Shown here: positions 57,635 to 64,000 of the stretch, one piece after another
Layout: each line of letters starts with the position of its first letter
How positions within the stretch are numbered: the stretch's first letter is position 1
Source of the DNA: Palsa-89 sp963824345
Lineage (GTDB): Bacteria > Acidobacteriota > Terriglobia > Bryobacterales > Bryobacteraceae
Length of the DNA stretch: 64,000 nt
Assembly (NCBI GenBank): GCA_963824345.1
Contig: CAWGOZ010000012.1
Span: 1 to 64,000 of the forward strand
Direction of reading: 5' to 3'
Translations under genes and position numbers: made by a program
Notes under the pieces: model-generated
The model's input: the letters and a program-made list of their open reading frames with translations, nothing else
Database searches by the model: none
What the model was told of the DNA's origin: nothing

Positions 57635-58900
57635 TTACGGGCGCAGCCGGAAGCGCAAATAGACGTTGACCGCGACCGGATGATTTCCGTAGTAGGGTTT
57701 GATGGCGTCCGGCATCGAATAGGCGCTGAAATTCGCGCCGATACCGGTTTCGATCTTTTCAAACGTGCCGATGTCGCGCGTGTAGCCGGCCGTGTAGGCG
57801 CCGATGCGAAACGTGCTTCCCGCGGTGCGGGCGAGTTGCGCCTCAAGATCGGGCTGATTGGTGAAAAGATCGTCCTTGTCCACACGCTCAATGCGGCCGG
57901 TGAAGAAGTTTTTCTTGCGCCAGGGCGCGACGGATTCAAGCAAGTACGAGTTCAGGTTGTGCTGGCTGAATGTACCGTGATTGCGGCCCCAGATGGCGCT
58001 GGTAGCCCAGTCCGAACCCTGCATGGGCCGGGCATATTGGATGGAAGCGGTGGAGCGGATGATGTCGCCCGGCGACTCTCGCTCGGGGCTTGCCAATCTC
58101 CCGGCGGACACCTGCGCCGACCAATTCCTGGTGGGAAAGTACGCGAGACGCGAGGACCAGGAATTGATCGGGCCGTACTGGACGATCCAGCGATTTTCGC
58201 CGGGCTCGGTACCGTAGAATCCACTGGCTTCCAGACGAACCTGCTTGTACTTGATTCCGGCGGTGACCACTTCGTCCGCGATGTGCGTTGAATCCTCCCA
58301 GTGGTGCGAGAGGGGCGCTTGCGGAATTTCCTCGGCCGAAGCACGATGCGGAAACGCCACCGGACCGAGCGCCGGATCGCCCACGGGCGCGAAATACAAC
58401 TCAAGGATGGAGTTTTCGGCAATCGAGTGCGCATAGTGCACGCCCAACCCCATGATGAAATTATGCGGATGCTGCTCGTCCACCAGCGGCTTGCCATAGG
58501 CGGTTTCGCCAGTCTCAAACAGCTCCGGGTAACTGCGATTCGTGACGGTTGCCGGCTCTAGGCTGAGCATCAAATCAAGCCGGAAGGCGCCGCCCCAGAG
58601 TTTGTGACTTGCGGCAAACATTCCCCAGTTGGGCCCATACAGCTTGTCATGGCCGCGAGGGCCGGTTTCCTGCGTTTCCACGACGTAGCCTTGACCCATC
58701 AGCATGAAACTCCAACCGGCGCGCATCCGCATCAACATTGGGAGCGAGCCGGACGGCGGATTTTCGCTGGTGCCCGACGCCAGGTCCATCAAGTCGCTTG
58801 CAGCGGGATCTGAGGCGCCCATCTGCATATGCGACATATCTTGCTCCTGGGCGAGCGCCAGGGGCAACAGGAATGTACCTACGAACAGAAATCGGAACAC
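57635..58900 (-). CDS. predicted outer-membrane beta-barrel protein of the copper cluster
   Basis: A 421-residue protein starting at GTG 58900, four bases after AGGAGG, with a signal peptide (FLFVGTFLLPLALAQ). The mature N-terminus is Met/His-containing (QDMSHMQMGASD), followed by many amphipathic strands ending in an aromatic/charged alternating C-terminus (NVYLRFRLRP), as in barrel proteins. Conserved pieces include RAGWSFMLMGQGYV, QHPHNFIMGLGVHYAHS and HHWEDSTHIADEVVTAGI, seen in proteins next to copper ATPases. Its role could be metal-linked transport across the outer membrane, by context. The frame runs to 59251, but the sequence upstream of 58900 lies in a spacer and the next gene. Confidence 0.75.
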   Translation of the reverse strand: MFRFLFVGTFLLPLALAQEQDMSHMQMGASDPAASDLMDLASGTSENPPSGSLPMLMRMRAGWSFMLMGQGYVVETQETGPRGHDKLYGPNWGMFAASHKLWGGAFRLDLMLSLEPATVTNRSYPELFETGETAYGKPLVDEQHPHNFIMGLGVHYAHSIAENSILELYFAPVGDPALGPVAFPHRASAEEIPQAPLSHHWEDSTHIADEVVTAGIKYKQVRLEASGFYGTEPGENRWIVQYGPINSWSSRLAYFPTRNWSAQVSAGRLASPERESPGDIIRSTASIQYARPMQGSDWATSAIWGRNHGTFSQHNLNSYLLESVAPWRKKNFFTGRIERVDKDDLFTNQPDLEAQLARTAGSTFRIGAYTAGYTRDIGTFEKIETGIGANFSAYSMPDAIKPYYGNHPVAVNVYLRFRLRP

Positions 58901-58916
58901 ACTTCCTCCTTTCTGA

Positions 58917-58938
58917 CCCGCGACCGTGTGGGAGAAGG
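58917..58938. repeat. REP-like fragment between two copper-cluster genes
   Basis: CCCGCGACCGTGTGGGAGAAGG resembles the core at 26921-26944 at 16 of 20 positions. It lies in the 41-base gap between the small exported protein and the barrel gene. Confidence 0.35.
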
Positions 58939-58941
58939 AGA

Positions 58942-59229
58942 TCAGATACGAAGAGGGGGCGAAGTTGTCGTGATTGCGAGCCGGGGCGGCCCGAGTTCGG
59001 TGGACACCGAACACAAAGGTGCGATCGCGTCTGCGCTCTGCGAAAGCGCATTCAACGGAACCGCCGCCGCTGCCGTAGGCCGTAGATCGTGCTGCGGTCC
59101 GGACGCCTGGGTTTTTCCATGCGTGTGACACAGCGGAAGCTGCACCAGACAGCGCGCAAAACATTGCGCGTTTGCGAGCGCCAGCGCCACCGAGAGCAAA
59201 ATAAAAATTGTGGCCCGCGCCGACCGCAT
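58942..59229 (-). CDS. small exported Cys/His protein of the copper cluster
   Basis: A 95-residue protein with a signal peptide (ATIFILLSVALALANA) and a short mature chain with CFARCLVQLPLCHTHGK, a set of Cys and His that could bind a metal, and a Pro/Ser-rich tail. I do not know a named family, but similar small exported proteins precede copper genes in this lineage. It is the first gene of the minus-strand cluster and faces ftsY across 53 bases. The reading frame and leader support a real gene; copper binding is inference. Confidence 0.6.
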   Translation of the reverse strand: MRSARATIFILLSVALALANAQCFARCLVQLPLCHTHGKTQASGPQHDLRPTAAAAVPLNALSQSADAIAPLCSVSTELGPPRLAITTTSPPLRI

Positions 59230-59282
59230 GCGCCTTCAGATTAACATGCATTCGCTACAATGAGGCTTCGCTCTTCTTCCCC

Positions 59283-60233
59283 ATGATTCAAACCTTATTC
59301 GGCGCCACAGAACAAGAACCGAACCTGCTGGAGCGCCTGAAGGCAGGCATCCAAAAGACTCGCGCCGGGTTGATGGACCGGCTGGAAGACGCTGTCGCAG
59401 GCCGCAAAGAGATCGATGCGGACCTGCTCGACGAGGTTGAGTACGCACTGATCACCGCCGACATCGGCGTGAACACGACCACGGAAATACTGGAGAACAT
59501 CCGCCAGCGGGCAGAACGCAAGCAACTGGCGGACCCCGCCGCAATCAAACAGATGATCGCGCAGCACCTGCTGGAGGTGTTGGAAGCAGCCGACCACCCG
59601 GTGCCGCAGGTGGCCGAGCCCCCGGCGGTGGTGATCGTGGTGGGCGTCAACGGCGCGGGCAAAACCACGACCATCGGAAAGCTGGCCGCCCGCTACAAAT
59701 CGGAGGGACGCAGCGTATTGCTGTGCGCCGCCGACACGTTTCGCGCCGCTGCGATCGACCAGTTGCAGGTGTGGGGCACGCGCACCGATGCGGACGTGAT
59801 CCGGCAATCCGCTGGCGCAGACCCCAGCGCGGTGGTGTTCGACGCGCTGCAGGCCGCCAAGGCCCGCAAAGTGGATTATGTGATCATCGACACCGCCGGA
59901 CGCCTGCACACCAAGACGAATCTGATGTCGGAGCTGGAGAAAATGCGGCGTACGGCCGCGAAAGTTATTCCAGCGGCTCCGCACGAAGTGCTGCTGGTGC
60001 TGGATGCAACCACCGGGCAGAACGGCTTGGAACAGGCTCGCAAGTTCACTGAGTCGAGCGGCGTCACGGGACTGGTGCTCACAAAACTGGATGGAACGGC
60101 GAAAGGCGGAGTGGTGGTGGCCATCGCGCGCGAACTGAATCTGCCCATCCGTTACGTGGGCGTGGGAGAAAAGGCCACCGATCTGCTTCCGTTCGAACCG
60201 GCCAAGTTTATCGACTCGCTCTTTGCGGCATGA
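59283..60233 (+). CDS. ftsY: signal recognition particle receptor FtsY
   Basis: A 316-residue FtsY. The NG core is complete: helical N domain (LLERLKAGIQKTRAGLMDRLED), P-loop VVGVNGAGKTTTIGKLA, ADTFRAAAIDQL, DTAGRLHTK, LDATTGQNG and TKLDGTAKGG. The N-terminal acidic A domain found in E. coli is absent; a short hydrophobic-amphipathic start contacts the membrane instead. It docks SRP-ribosome complexes to the translocon. A TACAAT (59256-59261) is a possible -10. The frame opens earlier, but the ATG at 59283 gives the conserved beginning. It overlaps ribD by four bases. Confidence 0.94.
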   Translation: MIQTLFGATEQEPNLLERLKAGIQKTRAGLMDRLEDAVAGRKEIDADLLDEVEYALITADIGVNTTTEILENIRQRAERKQLADPAAIKQMIAQHLLEVLEAADHPVPQVAEPPAVVIVVGVNGAGKTTTIGKLAARYKSEGRSVLLCAADTFRAAAIDQLQVWGTRTDADVIRQSAGADPSAVVFDALQAAKARKVDYVIIDTAGRLHTKTNLMSELEKMRRTAAKVIPAAPHEVLLVLDATTGQNGLEQARKFTESSGVTGLVLTKLDGTAKGGVVVAIARELNLPIRYVGVGEKATDLLPFEPAKFIDSLFAA

Positions 60234-61327
60234 GAAATCCGCTCATGGATGAGGCGCTGGAGCTGGCGCGGCAAGGGCTGGGGCGCACCAGCCCGAATCC
60301 GGCCGTGGGCGCCGTACTGGTGAAGGACGGTGAGATCGTCGGGCGTGGCTTCCATACCTACTCGCGAGCCAAGCATGCCGAGGTTCTGGCGCTCGAGGAT
60401 GCCGGCGAGCAAGCCCGCGGCGCCACGCTCTACATCACGCTGGAACCGTGTTCCCATCAAGGACGAACGCCGCCCTGCGCGGACGCCTTGATTCGCGCGG
60501 GGGTTTCCCAAGTGATCGCGGCCATGGAAGATCCCAATCCTCAAGTGGCCGGGCAAGGATTTCGCCGCTTGCACGATGCCGGCGTCGCGGTGGAAGTTGC
60601 TTCCGAATACTCCGAGGAGGCTGCACGGCTGAACGAAGCCTTCATCCATGCCATGCGGACCGGGCTGCCGCTGGTGACGTTGAAAGCCGCGCTCACCTTG
60701 GACGGCAAAATCTCCGCGCCGGAAGATAATACCGGATGGATCACCAGCGAGCGCGCCCGCGCCCACGTGCAGCAAATCCGGCATAACGCCGACGCCATTC
60801 TTACCGGGATTGGCACGGTTCTGGCTGACGACTGTCTGCTGACGGACCGCACCGGGATGGAGCGCAGCCGCCCGCTGCTGCGCATCGTCGCCGACTCCAC
60901 GCTGCGCATTCCGCTCGATTCCCGCATGGTCGCGGGCGCGAACCATGACCTAGCTGTGATCACCACCTCAGCCGCGTCCGAGGATCGGCGGCGCGCGCTG
61001 GAATCTCGCGGGGTCCGCGTGCTGATATTCGACGGTCCCGGCGGCCGCGCGGATCTGACCCGGCTCCCGGCCTTTCTGGCGGGCGAGCAATACCGGTCTC
61101 TGATGATCGAATCGGGCAGCAAGCTGAATTGGGCAGCCCTGGAATCAAGGATCGTCGACAAGATCTTCTTTTATTACGCGCCGAAAATCCTGGGAGGCCT
61201 TCTATCTCTACCGGTGGCGGGCGGAACGGGACGATTACGCCGCACCGACGCCATCCAGTTTCGCAACGTGCGGCTGCATTCCATACCGCCCGATGAATTC
61301 GTGGTGGAAGCCTGGGTTGATAAATAG
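60230..61327 (+). CDS. ribD: bifunctional riboflavin biosynthesis deaminase/reductase
   Basis: A 365-residue RibD. The N-terminal deaminase has TSPNPAVGAVLVKDG, the zinc His-Ala-Glu in AKHAEVLAL and PCSHQGRTPPCADALI with two Cys. The C-terminal reductase has VTLKAALTLDGKISAP and NADAILTGIGTVLADD, then a GGTGRLRRTDAIQF end. It performs two successive steps on the pyrimidine intermediate of riboflavin. It is coupled to ftsY by a four-base overlap (ATGA). Its stop codon is the first of three repeats of GTTGATAAATAG, which fill the gap to ribE. Confidence 0.93.
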   Translation: MRNPLMDEALELARQGLGRTSPNPAVGAVLVKDGEIVGRGFHTYSRAKHAEVLALEDAGEQARGATLYITLEPCSHQGRTPPCADALIRAGVSQVIAAMEDPNPQVAGQGFRRLHDAGVAVEVASEYSEEAARLNEAFIHAMRTGLPLVTLKAALTLDGKISAPEDNTGWITSERARAHVQQIRHNADAILTGIGTVLADDCLLTDRTGMERSRPLLRIVADSTLRIPLDSRMVAGANHDLAVITTSAASEDRRRALESRGVRVLIFDGPGGRADLTRLPAFLAGEQYRSLMIESGSKLNWAALESRIVDKIFFYYAPKILGGLLSLPVAGGTGRLRRTDAIQFRNVRLHSIPPDEFVVEAWVDK

Positions 61328-61352
61328 GTTGATAAATAGGTCGGATAAATAG
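61316..61352. repeat. 12/13-bp triplicate between ribD and ribE
   Basis: GTTGATAAATAG (61316-61327), the same again (61328-61339), and GTCGGATAAATAG (61340-61352), directly followed by the ribE ATG. Each unit ends in TAG; the first is the ribD stop. The gap between the genes consists only of copies 2 and 3. Confidence 0.75.
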
Positions 61353-61931
61353 ATGTTCACCGGAATCATCGAAGAGGTTGGTAGCGTGGCGGTAGCGGGG
61401 CCTAGGATGCTAGTGCACTGCCACAAGGTCCTCGGGGACGCTAGCGAAGGCAGCAGCATTGCGGTGAATGGCGTCTGTCTGACGGCCGTGGACATTCAAA
61501 GCGACGGATTCTGGTGCGACTTGTCGCCTGAAACCCTGGCGCGCACCAACCTTGGTGCGTTGCGCGAGGGGTCGCTCGTGAACCTGGAGCGTCCGGCAGC
61601 CGTAGGCGGACGGCTGAGCGGCCATATTGTGCAAGGGCATGTGGACGGCACCGCCGAGTTCCTGGCCTTGGAGCCGCTGCCCGGCGGGAATTGGTGGTTG
61701 ACCGTGCGGATTCCTCGCGAGCTTGACCGCTATCTGATCCTCAAGGGGTCGGTCACGCTGGATGGCGTCAGCCTGACCATTGCTGCGTTGGAGAGCGGCG
61801 TCGCCGCCGTGGCCATTATTCCCCACACCTTTGAAAATACGGTCATGCGAGAGTATCGCGCAGGCGCAGCAGTAAATGTGGAAGTGGACGTTCTCGGCAA
61901 GTACGTGGAAAAGTTGCTGACAGTGAGATAG
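61353..61931 (+). CDS. ribE: riboflavin synthase alpha chain
   Basis: A 192-residue protein with two lumazine-binding barrels: MFTGIIEEVGSVAV and VNGVCLTAVDI in the first, and HIVQGHVDGTAEF with LDGVSLTIA in the second. The final AAVNVEVDVLGKYVEKLL is the trimer helix. It dismutates two lumazines into riboflavin. The ATG follows directly after the tandem triplicate; no Shine-Dalgarno sequence is present in the repeat (ATAAATAG), so initiation may depend on ribosomes that end ribD 25 bases earlier. Confidence 0.94.
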   Translation: MFTGIIEEVGSVAVAGPRMLVHCHKVLGDASEGSSIAVNGVCLTAVDIQSDGFWCDLSPETLARTNLGALREGSLVNLERPAAVGGRLSGHIVQGHVDGTAEFLALEPLPGGNWWLTVRIPRELDRYLILKGSVTLDGVSLTIAALESGVAAVAIIPHTFENTVMREYRAGAAVNVEVDVLGKYVEKLLTVR

Positions 61932-61996
61932 AATTCGGTATCCGAAGGCCAAGGAGCCGCGTCCAAGGCTCAGAGAGAGTTTTGAGGAGTTTCCAT

Positions 61997-62719
61997 ATGC
62001 GCGCCATCCAGATCGCGTTTCTGTCGCTGGTTTTCGCCGCCGGCACCTGCTTTGCCCAACGAGGCGGCGGGGGGCACGGTGGTGGTGGCGGTGGACATGC
62101 CGGTGGCGGTGGTGGCGGCCGCGCGGCCGGTGGCGGCGGTTTTCGCGGAAGTGCGGCTGGGGGCGGATACCGTGGCGGAGGGTACGGCGGCGCATATCGT
62201 GGCGGCGGATACGGTGGCGGCTATCGCGGTGGGTACGGCGGAGGCTACGGCTACGGCGGCTATCGCGGTGGCTATGGATACGGTTATGGCCGCGGCTTTG
62301 GCTACGGATACGGCTTAGGATTCGGGTTCGGCTTCGGTTATCCGTGGTACGGCGGCTATTACGGCTATCCGTATTATCCTTACGCATATTATGGATCCCC
62401 GTACTATTCGGACCCCTATTATTCGGACCCGTATTATTCCGATCCGAATGCCTACGGGCCGCCTCCGCAACAGCAGCAATACGGCCCACCGCAATACGGT
62501 CCACAGCAACAACAACAGCCGCAGCAGCAGTATCCTTCGCCGTACGGTTCTCCGCAACAACAGCAGCAGTACCGTCAGGGGCCGCCTCCGCCGCCCCCGC
62601 AGCAAACCACGCCGCAGCAGAACTCGGCTCCCGGTACACCGCAGTCGCCCTCGCAATCCAGCAGCTACTACGCGCCGGGCGGCCAGTGGCATAGTTTTGG
62701 CCAACCCATTTCCCAATAA
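61997..62719 (+). CDS. exported low-complexity Gly/Tyr/Pro/Gln-rich protein
   Basis: A 240-residue protein with a signal peptide (QIAFLSLVFAAGTCFAQ) and a mature chain of extreme composition: a Gly-rich block with GGY repeats to about residue 95, a Gly/Phe/Tyr block, a Tyr-Pro block with three YYSDP repeats, then a Gln/Pro-rich tail. It should be disordered and may be self-associating, as seen with prion-like or adhesive surface proteins. There is no family I can name. GAGGAG precedes the ATG at 61997. It lies 65 bases after ribE and is followed by two exported proteins. Confidence 0.72.
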   Translation: MRAIQIAFLSLVFAAGTCFAQRGGGGHGGGGGGHAGGGGGGRAAGGGGFRGSAAGGGYRGGGYGGAYRGGGYGGGYRGGYGGGYGYGGYRGGYGYGYGRGFGYGYGLGFGFGFGYPWYGGYYGYPYYPYAYYGSPYYSDPYYSDPYYSDPNAYGPPPQQQQYGPPQYGPQQQQQPQQQYPSPYGSPQQQQQYRQGPPPPPPQQTTPQQNSAPGTPQSPSQSSSYYAPGGQWHSFGQPISQ

Positions 62720-62768
62720 GACTAACGGGCAGCTGAGAATATACCCCAATGCGCCGCACGTATAGGGC

Positions 62769-63374
62769 GTGCAACCCAGAGTAAAAAACGTTGGGCGCGG
62801 CCTGCTCTGCTGCGCCCTGGCATTCGCAGTTTCCGCCAATGCCTCCGTGATCGTGCAGTTGAAAGTGGTCGAAGGCGATGGCGTGGTGTATCGAACGGGC
62901 ACGCGCGCCACTCGCGGCCTTACCGTGCTGGTAACCGACGAAACCGGCAACCCCATTGATCTGGCGGCGGTTAGCTTCCGCCTTCCGGATGGAGGCTCTA
63001 CCGGCACTTTTAGCTCCGGCCTGCGCACCGAGATCGTTACCACTGGACCGGACGGGCGCGCTTCCATCTGGGGAATGCAATGGAACAAAACGCCCGGCCC
63101 GGTGGAGATCCGGGTCACCGCGATCAAGGAGCAGGCGCGCGCGGGCATTGTCAGCACGGCATTCCTAAGCGACGAAGTAACCGCTAAATCCGGCGGCGAA
63201 GGCGTGTTTACCGCATCGCACGGAGGGCACAAGTGGCTATGGGTGGCCGGGGTGGTCGCCGTCGCGGCAGTGGGCGGCGGCGCGGCGTTTTTTCTTTTGA
63301 ACAAAGCAAAGCCCCCGACCACCAGCGCATCGGGAGTTACGGTCGGCAATCCCAGCATCACCGTGGGCCACTAG
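62769..63374 (+). CDS. exported Ig-like protein with C-terminal membrane anchor
   Basis: A 201-residue protein from a GTG at 62769 with a leader (RGLLCCALAFAVSANA). The mature chain is an Ig-like beta domain (VLVTDETGNPIDLAAVSFRLPDGGSTGTF, TTGPDGRASIWGMQW, VEIRVTAIKEQARAGIV), resembling Big-type surface domains, and a membrane helix at about 155-175 (WLWVAGVVAVAAVGGGAAFFLL). A short Ser/Thr tail follows the helix. It is probably anchored in the inner membrane with the Ig fold outside. The next gene starts three bases after its stop, so they share a transcript. Confidence 0.68.
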   Translation: MQPRVKNVGRGLLCCALAFAVSANASVIVQLKVVEGDGVVYRTGTRATRGLTVLVTDETGNPIDLAAVSFRLPDGGSTGTFSSGLRTEIVTTGPDGRASIWGMQWNKTPGPVEIRVTAIKEQARAGIVSTAFLSDEVTAKSGGEGVFTASHGGHKWLWVAGVVAVAAVGGGAAFFLLNKAKPPTTSASGVTVGNPSITVGH

Positions 63375-63376
63375 GG

Positions 63377-64000
63377 ATGCATCGGCTGCTTGTCACCTCC
63401 GTCTGTCTCGTCGCGAGCGCGGCCGCGCAGTCGGGGATACACCCTCCCCAACTGGGCTTTGCGGGCGATGCCGGCGGCACGCTGCGACGGGTGTACGGAG
63501 TGGCGGGCAATTTCATTCTGGGTCAGCCGGTCAGGGAAAAGGTCATCTCCGAAGCCTTCTCCGGCTCGCTGGGACTCCTGAAGACCGATTCGACGCTGGT
63601 AGCTTTCGGCAAGCGAGGGCAGGTGCTCGCGACCATGGAGGCGGCCCAGGGTCCAGCATTGTTCGGATTTTCGCCCGATGGCCTTACAGGGCTTGCGTAT
63701 CTCCCAAGCAGCGACAAGCTGGTGGAATGGAAAGCCGATCAGCTAGTAACAATACCGTTCCATTCGGAGCTAGGCAAGGTGCTTGCGGTCTTTCTACCGA
63801 GTGCGTTCGAAGCGTCGATGATCGTTCAACGCCAGGACGGGATCTGGGAGGTCTCATTGGCTTCACAAAGAGCACTGGTGGAGGTTACCGCTCCGCTGTT
63901 GGGACTGCCATCGGGCCTGTTGCTCTTTAGCGATGCCCGCGGAATCGTGCTGCGAAACCCGGACGGTTCCGAAGTTCACATCCCGGCGCAATTGCCGGCC
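63377..64000 (+). CDS. exported protein of unknown function, 3' end outside the window
   Basis: An ATG at 63377 opens a frame that runs to the end of the window (208 codons visible). A signal peptide (RLLVTSVCLVASAAAQS) is followed by beta-rich sequence with propeller-like units (GFAGDAGGTLRRVYGVAGNFILG, FGFSPDGLTGLAYLPSS, LLLFSDARGIVLRNPDGS). The pattern suggests a repeat protein of WD40/NHL-like type, but I cannot assign a family. It is translationally close to the Ig-like gene before it (2 bases between stop and ATG), and thus likely part of the same surface-associated module. Confidence 0.65.
   Translation, partial: MHRLLVTSVCLVASAAAQSGIHPPQLGFAGDAGGTLRRVYGVAGNFILGQPVREKVISEAFSGSLGLLKTDSTLVAFGKRGQVLATMEAAQGPALFGFSPDGLTGLAYLPSSDKLVEWKADQLVTIPFHSELGKVLAVFLPSAFEASMIVQRQDGIWEVSLASQRALVEVTAPLLGLPSGLLLFSDARGIVLRNPDGSEVHIPAQLPA

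Noticed and set aside
60130..61352. FMN riboswitch before the riboflavin genes
   Set aside because: ribD starts within the ftsY stop and the ribD-ribE gap is only the tandem repeat; there is no room for the conserved FMN aptamer.
16888..61352. CRISPR array
   Set aside because: The tandem units are directly adjacent without unique spacers, differ between places, and no cas genes are present.
61410..63080. 556-codon open frame on the minus strand across ribE and the Gly/Tyr-rich gene
   Set aside because: Its Arg/His-rich repeats are merely the complement of the Gly/Tyr repeats; ribE, with clear motifs, fills the same DNA.

Overview
The window is a dense, GC-rich bacterial chromosome segment with no gene-free stretch longer than about 165 bases. 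I see no rRNA, tRNA, CRISPR array, transposase or phage gene. Several protein types point to Acidobacteriota, most likely the Solibacter/Bryobacter lineage: a secreted protein ending in a Solibacter-type C-terminal domain (21114-23267), a VWA protein of the acidobacterial VWFA-related type (44652-45869), secreted carboxypeptidase-regulatory-domain proteins in tandem, and many small secreted proteins of unknown role. The lineage call is by family recognition, not by a marker-gene tree.

Layout. 1-5.4 kb: the end of an acyl-CoA ligase, a broken oligopeptidase B gene, and an aldolase-like/mmsA overlapping pair. 5.6-10.2 kb: a BrkB-like membrane protein, a three-gene cysteine-sulfur operon (cysM, a JAMM peptidase, and a CysO-MoeB-rhodanese fusion), and a dienelactone hydrolase. 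10.3-16.9 kb: an anti-sigma-type partner switch, PilZ, SppA, a hybrid histidine kinase and a sulfotransferase. 17-25.5 kb: acetyl-CoA synthetase, two radical SAM proteins including MoaA, a secreted Solibacter-type protein, a lipoprotein under a striking hairpin, ferrochelatase and RsmI. 25.6-31.1 kb: a methyltransferase, a fluoroacetate-dehalogenase-like hydrolase, a DUF3467 protein, a membrane glycosyltransferase, and a PepSY-type/cupin pair. 31.2-46 kb is the accessory, secretion-rich part: two metallo-beta-lactamase-fold proteins, a haem c/copper monooxygenase-like protein with three secreted partners, cytochrome P460, a PQQ sugar dehydrogenase with a GlcG-like protein, and a VWA protein. 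46-64 kb returns to core functions (RodZ-like, PgsA, HflX, Hfq, FtsY, RibD, RibE), interrupted by a copper-type P-ATPase cluster, and ends in three secreted proteins.

Genes that look coupled: cysM-JAMM-cysO::moeB (protein-bound thiocarboxylate route to cysteine); hfq-hflX; ftsY-ribD-ribE with overlapping or nearly touching ends; copper ATPase with a beta-barrel protein and a Cys/His-bearing small secreted protein; and the 32.7-36.9 kb secreted-oxidoreductase operon.

The main unusual signals are the fused CysO-E1 with its own candidate processing protease, a roughly 19-bp hairpin that hides both the ribosome-binding site and start codon of a lipoprotein gene (23328-23376), repeated short tandem duplications placed at gene borders, REP-like elements, a twice-deleted oligopeptidase B, and several promoters whose -10 box sits so close to the start codon that the mRNAs should be leaderless or nearly so.
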